DNA from: Ruminococcus flavefaciens
GTDB lineage: Bacteria > Bacillota > Clostridia > Oscillospirales > Ruminococcaceae
Direction: 5' to 3'
NCBI GenBank assembly: GCA_002309635.1
Contig: DBXO01000018.1
Span: 1 to 11,750, forward strand
DNA: 11,750 nucleotides
The notes below the pieces were generated by a model, which was not told the DNA's origin, did not search any database, and saw only the letters and a program-made list of their open reading frames with translations. Below, piece after piece: positions 1 through 6,163 of this stretch (within the stretch, counting starts at the first letter, position 1; each line of letters starts with the position of its first letter). The position numbers and the translations under genes were made by a program.

Positions 1-372
1 AGCCTTGACAAGGCAAGAAAGCTCATTGAAGACTCGATGAAGATACAGGAGGCAGGCGCCTGCGCTGTAGTTTTAGAGGGTATTCCCGCAAAGCTTGCGG
101 ATATCATCACAAAGAAGCTCTTTATCCCGACTATTGGCATCGGCGCAGGAAAAGGCTGCGACGGACAGGTGCTGGTATATCAGGATATGCTGGGACTTAC
201 CACAGGTCATACCGCTAAATTTGTAAAGCGGTTCGCTGATGTGGGTTCGGTAATGCGGCAGGGTATCGCTGATTATATCAGTGAGACCAAAGAGGGCTCG
301 TTTCCTGCCGAAGAACATACCTATGCTATCGAAGATGATGTTATCGAACAGCTTATGAGGGAGGAAAAGTGA
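1..372 (+). CDS. panB: 3-methyl-2-oxobutanoate hydroxymethyltransferase, C-terminal part (5' end outside window)
   Basis: PanB adds a hydroxymethyl group from 5,10-methylene-tetrahydrofolate to 3-methyl-2-oxobutanoate, giving ketopantoate, the first committed step of pantothenate (CoA) synthesis in the cytoplasm. The frame is open from base 1, so the start lies upstream; about 123 C-terminal codons are present. Visible family motifs are the segment AVVLEGIP, whose Glu matches the catalytic Glu of the E. coli LECVP motif, and IPTIGIGAG followed by CDGQVLVYQDMLGL, typical of the end of the TIM barrel. The C-terminal FPAEEHTY matches the YPGEEHSF end of E. coli PanB. The TGA stop is one base before the panC ATG, so the two genes are probably translationally coupled. 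Confidence 0.95.
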   Translation, partial: SLDKARKLIEDSMKIQEAGACAVVLEGIPAKLADIITKKLFIPTIGIGAGKGCDGQVLVYQDMLGLTTGHTAKFVKRFADVGSVMRQGIADYISETKEGSFPAEEHTYAIEDDVIEQLMREEK

Positions 373-373
373 A

Positions 374-1222
374 ATGAGAGTTGTAAGGACTATTGATGAA
401 ATACGTGCACAGGTAAAGGAATGGAGAGCACAGGGACTCACCGTGGGACTTGTTCCCACAATGGGCTATCTCCACGAGGGACACGCAAGCCTTATCGACG
501 CTTCTCACAGGGATAACGACAGGACAGTTGTTTCCGATTTTGTAAATCCCATGCAGTTCGGACCAACGGAGGACCTTGAAAGCTATCCCCGCGATATCGA
601 CCGCGACACAAGGCTGGTGGAAGAACACGGCGGCGATATCATTTTCAATCCCGAACCATCCGAAATGTACCATGATGACTTCTCTTCTTTCGTTGATATG
701 ACCGTGCTCACACAGGAGCTCTGCGGTCTTAGCCGTCCCGTTCATTTCCGCGGCGTATGCACAGTAGTATCCAAGCTTTTCAATATCGTAAAGCCCGACC
801 GTGCATATTTCGGCAAAAAGGACGCTCAGCAGCTTGCAGTTATCCGCCACATGGTTGACGACCTTAATATGGACATCGAGATAATCGGCTGTCCTATAGT
901 CCGTGAAGCAGACGGGCTTGCAAAAAGTTCACGCAACACCTATCTTAATGCTGACGAAAGAAAGGCTGCACTTGTACTCTCCAAGGCAGTATTTCTGGGC
1001 ATGGATATGGTCAGAAAGGGTGAGAGCGACTGTTCTGCTATCATAGGCGAGATGAAAAAGCTCATAGAAGATGAACCTCTTGCAAAGATAGATTACGTCA
1101 AGATAGTCGACTGTGCAACAATGCAGCAGATAAAAACTCTCGACCGTCCTGCGCTCTGCGCCATGGCTGTGTATATCGGCAAAACACGCCTTATTGACAA
1201 CTTCTTCACCGAAGACGTATGA
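374..1222 (+). CDS. panC: Pantothenate synthetase (pantoate--beta-alanine ligase)
   Basis: PanC joins pantoate and beta-alanine using ATP through a pantoyl-adenylate. At 282 residues it has the usual family length. Motifs in order: PTMGYLHEGH at residues 28-37 (HIGH-like nucleotide-binding motif), FVNPMQF at 56-62, FGKKDAQQ at 146-153, and a KMSKS-like segment DGLAKSSRN at 180-188. Two positions differ from the forms I know best: Asp55, where Ile is common before FVNP, and Lys184, where Met or Leu usually precedes SSRN. Catalytic-site residues otherwise look intact, so I expect an active enzyme. The ATG follows AGGGAGG (about 357-363), which lies inside the end of panB. The stop TGA overlaps the panD ribosome site. 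It sits in the classical panB-panC-panD order. Confidence 0.97.
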   Translation: MRVVRTIDEIRAQVKEWRAQGLTVGLVPTMGYLHEGHASLIDASHRDNDRTVVSDFVNPMQFGPTEDLESYPRDIDRDTRLVEEHGGDIIFNPEPSEMYHDDFSSFVDMTVLTQELCGLSRPVHFRGVCTVVSKLFNIVKPDRAYFGKKDAQQLAVIRHMVDDLNMDIEIIGCPIVREADGLAKSSRNTYLNADERKAALVLSKAVFLGMDMVRKGESDCSAIIGEMKKLIEDEPLAKIDYVKIVDCATMQQIKTLDRPALCAMAVYIGKTRLIDNFFTEDV

Positions 1223-1232
1223 GGAGGCTGTT

Positions 1233-1616
1233 ATGGAAATATCAATGCTCAAAAGCAAGATACACCGCGCCGTTATCACTCAGGCGGAGCTCAACTACGT
1301 TGGCAGCATCACTATTGACGAGGAACTGATGGAAGCCGCGGGGCTTTATGAATACGAGCGCGTACACATATCAAACGTGAACAGCGGCAGCCGTATCGAG
1401 ACCTATGTTATCGCGGGCGAACGCGGAAGCGGAGTTGTATGCCTCAACGGTGCAGCCGCACGTTCGGGACAGAAAGGCGACCATATTATCATAATGGCAT
1501 ATGCAAATATGACTCCCGGGGAGATAAAAGCTCACCGTCCAAAGGTAGTTTTTGTCGGCGGCAGGAATGAGATAATAAGGGTTGCCGGTTACGAAAAGCA
1601 CGGCGAACTCAGGTAA
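1233..1616 (+). CDS. panD: Aspartate 1-decarboxylase precursor
   Basis: PanD is a pyruvoyl-dependent enzyme that converts aspartate to beta-alanine, the second substrate of PanC. The 127-residue product has normal family length. The self-cleavage site Gly24-Ser25 (in YVGSIT) is present, as are Lys9, His11, Tyr22, Arg54, Tyr58 and Asn72 (in CLNGAAA), at the same numbers as in the E. coli enzyme. The proenzyme should cleave itself before Ser25 to form the pyruvoyl group. The ATG at 1233 was chosen because AGGAGG at 1222-1227 lies five bases upstream and the product then aligns with the family from residue 1; an ATG at 1194 is inside panC and has no such site. It closes the operon and is followed at once by a terminator. 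Confidence 0.97.
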   Translation: MEISMLKSKIHRAVITQAELNYVGSITIDEELMEAAGLYEYERVHISNVNSGSRIETYVIAGERGSGVVCLNGAAARSGQKGDHIIIMAYANMTPGEIKAHRPKVVFVGGRNEIIRVAGYEKHGELR

Positions 1617-1625
1617 TAAACATGA

Positions 1626-1660
1626 AAAACAGCGTATGTATACAATACATACGCTGTTTT
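1626..1660. terminator. Bidirectional terminator between panD and the convergent acyl-CoA synthetase gene
   Basis: This is a perfect 16-bp inverted repeat with a 3-base loop (arms 1626-1641 and 1645-1660). The outer four pairs are A:T, giving a T run after the stem on either strand. It fills the gap between two convergent stop codons (1616 and 1664) and so probably ends both transcripts. Confidence 0.9.
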
Positions 1661-1663
1661 ATA

Positions 1664-4015
1664 TTACTTCTGATATTTAGCCTTATCCATTTCGCGTATA
1701 GCAGCACGGCGTATCTTGCCGCTGCCGACGGTCTTTGGCAGTTCGGGAACGAATTCAACGACTCTCGGGTACTTGTAAGGTGCGGTACGCTCCTTGACGT
1801 AATCCTTTATCTCCTTGACGAGCTCGTCTGAGCCTGTTTTATCCTTTGTGAGAACAACAGTAGCCTTTACGACCTGTCCTCTTATCTCATCGGGAACACC
1901 TGTAACAGCACATTCAAGCACATACGGGAGCTCCATGAGAACGCTTTCGATCTCGAAAGGTCCGATACGGTAACCGGAAGACTTGATAACATCATCAACA
2001 CGTCCTACGTACCAGAAATAGCCGTCCTCGTCCACCCAGGCGGTATCGCCTGTATGATAGAAGCCGTCGCGCCATGTCTCGGCGGTATTCTCCTCGTCGC
2101 CATAGTAGCAAAGCGCAAGACCCGGGACGCCGTAGCCGTTGGTGCTGCTGTCCTTGAGCTTTATGCAGATCTCTCCTGTTTCGCCCACGCCTGCGGGAGT
2201 ACCGTCGGGGAGAAGAACCTGTACGTCGTACTGAGGATTGGGCTTGCCCATGCTTCCGGGCTTAGGCTCCATGCCCACAACGTTTGCGATAGTAAGTGTA
2301 GTTTCGGTCTGACCGAAGCCCTCCATGAGTTTGATGCCTGTTGCGCGGTAGAACTGGTGGAACACCTCGGGATTGAGAGCTTCACCTGCGATGCAGGCGT
2401 ATTTCAATGATGAAAGGTCATACTTTGAGAGGTCCTCCTTGATAAAGAAGCGGTACATTGTCGGAGGAGCGCAGAAAGAAGTGATATTGTACTTCTTGAA
2501 CATGGGAAGAATGTCGTCTGCGTGGAAACGCTCGAAATCGTATACGAATACGGCAGCCTCGTTCATCCACTGACCGTAGAGCTTGCCCCACAGAGCCTTG
2601 CCCCAGCCTGTATCGGAGATAGTGAAGTGCAGACCGTTGGGATCGGCATTCTGCCAGTAGCGGGCTGTTACGTAGTGACCGAGGGGGTACTGATAGCTGT
2701 GAAGTACGAGCTTGGGATTGCCTGAGGTACCCGAGCTGAAGAATATGAGCATGGGGTCTGTTCCGCAGGGAGTATCGGCAGTACGCTCGAAATGAGTGCT
2801 GTATGCGGTGAGCTCCGCGTTGAAATCGTGCCAGCCCTCACGCTGACCGTTAACTATTATCTTTGTTTTAACTGTATTTGTAACTGTGCAGGCTTTATCC
2901 ACCTCGGCTGTGATATCGCCGTCGGCAGAGCAGACAATGGCAGATACGTTAGCGGAGTTGAAGCGGTACTCGAAATCGTGCTCCTTGAGCATATTGGAAG
3001 CAGGGATAACGAGAGCGCCTATACGATGAAGCGCGATTATTGAGAACCAGAACTGATAGTGGCGTTTGAGCACCAGCATAACGCGGTCGCCCTTCTTGAT
3101 ACCGAGTGATCTGAAATAATTCGCTGTCTGACAGGAGTATTTCTTTATATCCTTGAATGTGAAGCGACGTTCGTTCTTATTCACGTCCACATAGATCATA
3201 GCGGTCTTGTCGGGACATTTCTCAGCCATTGCGTCAACTATGTCGTATGCAAAGTTGAATTTGTCCTGATCCGTGAAGTGAACTCCGCTGAGTATGCCTT
3301 CTTCATTTGTCTCACACTTTACGAATTTTTCGGCAACAGGGTGGAGCAGTCCTGCCTTGTCAACATTTGTGAGCTGATGCTCGGCAACGTGCTCCTTGTA
3401 TTCAGCCATGCCTGTTGCACCGCGGGGGGCCATAACGAATGCATATATTTCGCAGTCCTCGCCGCCGAGAGCTACCTCGTCATGGGGCATTGAGCTGTCG
3501 TAGTAGATACAGTCTCCCTCATGGAGTATCTCTGTATGGGAGCCTACTGTCATACGCAGGGTGCCCTTTAAAACGATATCCATTTCCTGACCCGCATGGC
3601 TTGCCATATGCAGCGGCTGAGAAAGAGCGTCCTCGGAGTAGGGGATAACAACGTGGAAAGGCTCGACAGTCTTGTTCTTGAACTTTGAAGCAAGACGGTT
3701 GTAGGCAAAGCCCTTTCTGCGGACAATGGGAACGCCCTCGCCCTTGCGTGTGATGGTATATCCGCTTAGCTCGGGGCTGCTGCCTTCCATGAGCTCGGTA
3801 ATATCTACATTGAAGGTGTTTGCGCATTTGTATATGAAAGTAAAGCTGAAGTCCTGTTCGCCTGACTCGAGCTTTTTGTATTCATCAACTGAATAATCGG
3901 TTTGGGCAGCCATTTCCTCAACCGAAATGCCGAGGTCCTCACGCAGATGTGAAATACGCTCTGCGACCTCTTTTATTTTTATTTCTGCATTCTGTAGATC
4001 TGTCATTTCGCTCAT
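1664..4015 (-). CDS. XRE-cupin-acyl-CoA synthetase fusion protein (MACS-like)
   Basis: The 783-residue protein has three modules. Residues about 20-78 look like an XRE-type helix-turn-helix (ISVEEMAAQT, then YKKLESG). Residues about 115-195 form a cupin with His139, Glu143 and His177 in metal-site-like positions (HAGQEMDIVLKG, MPHDEVAL). Residues about 250-783 form an AMP-forming acyl-CoA synthetase: phosphate loop SSGTSGNPK at 426-434, SDTGW near 466-470 as in medium-chain acyl-CoA synthetases, GFGQTET at 565-571, YHTGD, GRVDDVIKSSGYRI, and catalytic Lys767 in GSGKIRR. It should convert a carboxylic acid, ATP and CoA to acyl-CoA; the acid cannot be read from the sequence. I chose the ATG at 4015 because AAAGGAG lies 8 bases upstream and longer in-frame starts run into the leader terminator. 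It is expressed alone from a T-box leader, which suggests an acid used to make an amino acid. The N-terminal modules may sense ligand or bind DNA. Confidence 0.9.
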   Translation of the reverse strand: MSEMTDLQNAEIKIKEVAERISHLREDLGISVEEMAAQTDYSVDEYKKLESGEQDFSFTFIYKCANTFNVDITELMEGSSPELSGYTITRKGEGVPIVRRKGFAYNRLASKFKNKTVEPFHVVIPYSEDALSQPLHMASHAGQEMDIVLKGTLRMTVGSHTEILHEGDCIYYDSSMPHDEVALGGEDCEIYAFVMAPRGATGMAEYKEHVAEHQLTNVDKAGLLHPVAEKFVKCETNEEGILSGVHFTDQDKFNFAYDIVDAMAEKCPDKTAMIYVDVNKNERRFTFKDIKKYSCQTANYFRSLGIKKGDRVMLVLKRHYQFWFSIIALHRIGALVIPASNMLKEHDFEYRFNSANVSAIVCSADGDITAEVDKACTVTNTVKTKIIVNGQREGWHDFNAELTAYSTHFERTADTPCGTDPMLIFFSSGTSGNPKLVLHSYQYPLGHYVTARYWQNADPNGLHFTISDTGWGKALWGKLYGQWMNEAAVFVYDFERFHADDILPMFKKYNITSFCAPPTMYRFFIKEDLSKYDLSSLKYACIAGEALNPEVFHQFYRATGIKLMEGFGQTETTLTIANVVGMEPKPGSMGKPNPQYDVQVLLPDGTPAGVGETGEICIKLKDSSTNGYGVPGLALCYYGDEENTAETWRDGFYHTGDTAWVDEDGYFWYVGRVDDVIKSSGYRIGPFEIESVLMELPYVLECAVTGVPDEIRGQVVKATVVLTKDKTGSDELVKEIKDYVKERTAPYKYPRVVEFVPELPKTVGSGKIRRAAIREMDKAKYQK

Positions 4016-4098
4016 AATAATCTCTCCTTTTAAAAAATGATACGGGAAAATGAAACGAGTGCTTAGAAATACTGCCGATGCTTTCAACGCGAGAAAAC

Positions 4099-4133
4099 AA
4101 AAAACCCGTCTCAAAGATCAGTTCTTTGAGACG
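4099..4133 (-). terminator. T-box leader terminator
   Basis: An 11-bp stem (4107-4117 with 4123-4133) has loop 4118-4122 and is followed on the - strand by six T. Its 5' arm contains CTCAAA, which can instead pair with TTTGAG next to the T-box bulge, so terminator and antiterminator exclude each other. Confidence 0.9.
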
Positions 4134-4364
4134 AGTATCATTCAATGATTACCCGCGGTACCACTCAAATTGTGCCGCTATTGCGTACACCACTTCAGAC
4201 TCCGGCAAGTCCTATTCATTAACGCAGAATCACGGAAGCGCTTACTGAATCTTTCAGCACTTCGGCTCAGAAGGGATACACAGCATTGCTTATCACCGGC
4301 TCGCACCTACCGCCGGCTCTCTGCAGACATTGGCTATGCTTTGCCTGTCTTCCTCATAGCTTAT
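4099..4364 (-). ncRNA. T-box riboswitch (tRNA-sensing leader) of the acyl-CoA synthetase gene
   Basis: On the - strand the leader begins with a K-turn segment (GCTATGAGGAAG near 4360-4349, partner CTTCTGAGC near 4273-4265), typical of T-box stem I. The distal bulge and loop follow (AGAGAGCCGG, then GGTGCGAGCC near 4307-4298). The antiterminator has TTTGAG (4169-4164), the T-box bulge TGGTACC (4163-4157), GCGGGTA, and the partner CTCAAA (4130-4125). Uncharged tRNA should stabilise it and allow read-through. The bulge TGGT pairs with ACCA, so the tRNA should have discriminator base A. The specifier loop 3' strand reads GTGTATCC (4281-4274), between helices AGCAT/ATGCT and GAAG/CTTC. Candidate codons are TAT (Tyr), GTA or GTG (Val) and ATC (Ile), all with A73 tRNAs. 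TGT (Cys) would need a different bulge base. The exact codon cannot be fixed by eye. Confidence 0.95.
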
Positions 4365-4370
4365 GTTTGG

Positions 4371-4399
4371 ATTATATCACATTATGCTCCGTTTGTCAA
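4371..4399 (-). promoter_or_regulatory. Sigma-A promoter of the T-box leader
   Basis: TTGACA (4394-4399) and TATAAT (4371-4376) are separated by exactly 17 bases, with an extended -10 (TGATATAAT). Transcription should start near 4364, just ahead of T-box stem I. This is a full-consensus promoter, so output is probably set mainly by the riboswitch. Confidence 0.93.
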
Positions 4400-4571
4400 G
4401 ACCTTTTTTATAATTTGTTGATCTGATCTTCTTAAACAGGCAAGCGGCCTTGATATACCATGTATTATTCCGCTGATCGGAGTACTCCGTGATAAAGGCG
4501 CAGGGTTCACTGCTGTTCCTGCCTGTGGTTAAGTAAAAAAGCTCCTGTAAGCATGATACAAATATAGCAGC
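4377..4571 (-). other. Orphan open frame without a start codon; possible gene remnant
   Basis: No recognised gene lies between the T-box promoter and tspO (4400-4656). One - strand frame is open for 64 codons from a stop at 4572-4574 to TGA at 4377-4379. It reads like protein in its middle (for example EYSDQRNNTWYIKAACLFKK) but has no ATG, GTG or TTG near a ribosome site, and its end overlaps the T-box promoter. A 36-codon + strand frame over the same bases also looks protein-like, so this may be chance or a decayed gene. A 12-bp palindrome CGGAGTACTCCG lies at 4478-4489. I see no convincing terminator after tspO. Confidence 0.2.
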
Positions 4572-4656
4572 TTATACTTTTTCAAAATGATTCCCATCAA
4601 TATAAGGTACAAAACTGCCGTATGCGCATCAAGGCCACGGGAGCTCTTGTGTTCAG

Positions 4657-5124
4657 TTACTGCAATACCAGTATTCCTATTGTCAGGTAAGAAGCGAAAG
4701 CGCTCCAAAGGAGATACGGGATATTGAGATATGCAGCGTTTTTTCTGATACGGTAAAACGCTGTTATCATGGCAGCTGTGAGCAAAAGAAGCGCAATTAC
4801 CACTACTGTGGCGCCTTTCAGGGATTTCAGGCCGAAGAATATGGGGGTCCACAGGAAATTTGCAAAAAGCTGTGCTCCGTAGAGCATGAGAGCTACTTTT
4901 CTGCCGGGATCGCGGCTGTTCCAAATCATATATGCCGAAACGCCCATAAGTGCGTAAAGAATGCTCCACATCACGGGGAAAAGCCAGTTAGGCGGCGCAA
5001 GCGGAGGCTTGTCGAGCGTGCTGTAAAAGCCGGAGAAGTTCCCGCCGGATATCAGAGCGGAAAGAGCTCCGACAAGCTCGGTTCCAACCACCCATATAAT
5101 AAGATCGGTCCATTTTATTTTCAT
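4657..5124 (-). CDS. tspO: TspO/MBR-family membrane protein
   Basis: This 155-residue, very hydrophobic protein fits the five-helix TspO/MBR (translocator protein) family in length and pattern. Family features are the loop KPPLAPPNWLFPVMWSILY near residues 39-57, which leads into helix 2, and the segment ANFLWTPIFFGLKS near 88-101, a hallmark of bacterial TspO. Family members bind tetrapyrroles such as protoporphyrin IX and have been linked to porphyrin handling and stress; the role here is not evident from neighbours. I chose the ATG at 5124 because it gives normal family length and follows an AAAGGG stretch 8 bases upstream; an upstream in-frame ATG at 5175 would add a polar, non-family extension. 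It appears to be transcribed alone, with a candidate promoter at 5174-5202 and an inverted repeat in its short leader. Confidence 0.93.
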   Translation of the reverse strand: MKIKWTDLIIWVVGTELVGALSALISGGNFSGFYSTLDKPPLAPPNWLFPVMWSILYALMGVSAYMIWNSRDPGRKVALMLYGAQLFANFLWTPIFFGLKSLKGATVVVIALLLLTAAMITAFYRIRKNAAYLNIPYLLWSAFASYLTIGILVLQ

Positions 5125-5135
5125 TTTTATCACCC

Positions 5136-5158
5136 TTTCGGTATAGTTTATGCCGAAA
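5136..5158 (-). repeat. Inverted repeat in the tspO leader next to the ribosome site
   Basis: On the - strand, TTTCGGCATA and TATACCGAAA flank a 3-base centre (AAC); nine of ten positions pair. The 3' arm ends in the AAA that starts the AAAGGG ribosome site. It could be a repressor operator just downstream of the promoter or an RNA hairpin that affects ribosome access. Confidence 0.5.
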
Positions 5159-5173
5159 AAGGAAGAAGCATGC

Positions 5174-5202
5174 ATTATTATGATAATATAAGCAAAAGTA
5201 AA
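5174..5202 (-). promoter_or_regulatory. Candidate tspO promoter
   Basis: TTTACT (5197-5202) and AATAAT (5174-5179) are 17 bases apart, matching consensus at 4 of 6 and 5 of 6 positions. A start near 5167 would give a leader of about 43 bases containing the inverted repeat. Confidence 0.45.
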
Positions 5203-5203
5203 T

Positions 5204-5231
5204 GAAACCGCCGTTATATAACGACGGTTTC
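5204..5231 (-). terminator. Probable terminator after the DUF169 gene
   Basis: The 14-base arms 5204-5217 and 5218-5231 pair with one mismatch (C against A), leaving only a tiny loop. On the - strand an interrupted T-rich stretch (TTTCATTTACTTTT) follows. It lies 31 bases after the DUF169 stop and separates that gene from tspO. Confidence 0.65.
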
Positions 5232-5261
5232 AGGAAGTCAAGAAAGGTTTTATACAAATAA

Positions 5262-6074
5262 TCAAAGATTGGGTATAATATAGCTCTTGCCCTCGTCAAG
5301 TCCCCATGCCCTGAACATTTTGTTGTAGAAGGATGGGCGGGCGAAGTCGTATTCCATGTTCGTATGGAAGAAAGAGTGCTTCATTCCCATGTAATTGAGA
5401 CTGTTCAGCCCATTTTCAAATTCCTCGAATTTAGCCTTGGGGATAGACAGTATAACATCGTTTTCACTGGTATTGGCGTTTGTGAAGTCTCCCGGATCGG
5501 GGAATGAAACGCGGTATTCTCCTTTGGTAAGGGAGGGGATTATCCCCCATACGCATGAATCTATAGCGTCAAACTCAGTCTTCATGGTGGTGCCTGTCTG
5601 AGTTTTTATGCCCATGAGCATAGTGCGGAGCTCAGAGTTGCGGCAGTTGATAACTATTACATCGGGCTCGAATCCGGCATCTCTGAGAGGAGCGGTAAGT
5701 ATGCCCTTGTATACATCTGTAGGCAGATGAGGCATGTTTTCGATGAATGCAGCAGCTGCTTCGGGATCGCTGATACCTATAACGGGAAGAAGCTCATTGA
5801 ACGCAGGAGTGCCTTTTTCAAGCCTGACCTGTCCGTATCCGATAAGCGGAGCCCAGCACCAGTGGTCCTGCTTCTGCATGTAAACTGTCCTGCCCTCTCT
5901 TCTTGAAAGGGCGAATGCCTGACAAAGTGCCATATGCTGGCCGCTGTCCCTGAGTGGGAAAAAAGCGTTTGACGGCACGTCATTTTCATCGCTGATCATT
6001 TTTAAAGCCATTGCATCGTAGCGCTGTCCGATAGTGCTTTTCAGTAGTTTGGAAATACGCTCGTTCTGTTCCAT
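5262..6074 (-). CDS. DUF169-family protein
   Basis: The 270-residue protein has no signal peptide or membrane segment and should be cytoplasmic. I place it in the DUF169 family (COG2043) from overall pattern: a central segment CQAFALSRREGRTVYMQ followed by WCWAPLIGYG, a Gly/Ala-rich middle and a segment DVIVINCRNSELRTM, with MKTEFDAIDSCVWGIIPSL further on. The biochemical function of this family is not established to my knowledge, so none is assigned. The ATG at 6074 is preceded by GGAGG, but 12 bases separate them, longer than optimal; no better start is visible. It has its own extended -10 promoter and a terminator, so it seems monocistronic, although there is no clear terminator between it and the lipoprotein gene upstream. 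Confidence 0.75.
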   Translation of the reverse strand: MEQNERISKLLKSTIGQRYDAMALKMISDENDVPSNAFFPLRDSGQHMALCQAFALSRREGRTVYMQKQDHWCWAPLIGYGQVRLEKGTPAFNELLPVIGISDPEAAAAFIENMPHLPTDVYKGILTAPLRDAGFEPDVIVINCRNSELRTMLMGIKTQTGTTMKTEFDAIDSCVWGIIPSLTKGEYRVSFPDPGDFTNANTSENDVILSIPKAKFEEFENGLNSLNYMGMKHSFFHTNMEYDFARPSFYNKMFRAWGLDEGKSYIIPNL

Positions 6075-6110
6075 AGTAAGTGATAACCTCCGATAATTCT
6101 TAGTCTTTCA

Positions 6111-6139
6111 ATTATATCATAGTTTTACTGTGATGACTA
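6111..6139 (-). promoter_or_regulatory. Promoter of the DUF169 gene (extended -10)
   Basis: TAGTCA (6134-6139, 4 of 6 to consensus) and TATAAT (6111-6116) are 17 bases apart, and TG stands one base before the -10. It starts inside the 90-base gap after the lipoprotein gene. Confidence 0.75.
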
Positions 6140-6163
6140 ATGATTTATTGCTCATTTTTGTTT

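Noticed and set aside
1194..1232. In-frame upstream extension of panD (13 more residues)
   Set aside because: It lies inside panC, has no ribosome site and would shift the conserved residues; the ATG at 1233 has AGGAGG five bases upstream.
4016..4114. 33-residue N-terminal extension of the XRE-cupin-ligase
   Set aside because: The upstream ATG lies within the leader terminator and has no ribosome site; the ATG at 4015 follows AAAGGAG.
4274..4281. Cys (TGT) as the T-box specifier codon
   Set aside because: The antiterminator bulge TGGT pairs with a tRNA ending ACCA, while bacterial tRNA-Cys normally has U at the discriminator position.
4478..4489. 12-bp palindrome CGGAGTACTCCG as an operator
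   Set aside because: It is short, isolated and about 80 bases upstream of the T-box promoter, with no second copy seen in the window.
4531..4580. Terminator after tspO
   Set aside because: An AGCTTTTTT stretch is present on the - strand, but only a weak 5-bp stem with a long loop can be drawn before it.
4529..4969. 146-codon - strand frame overlapping tspO
   Set aside because: It overlaps most of tspO in another frame, and its sequence lacks any family pattern, while TspO matches its family along its whole length.
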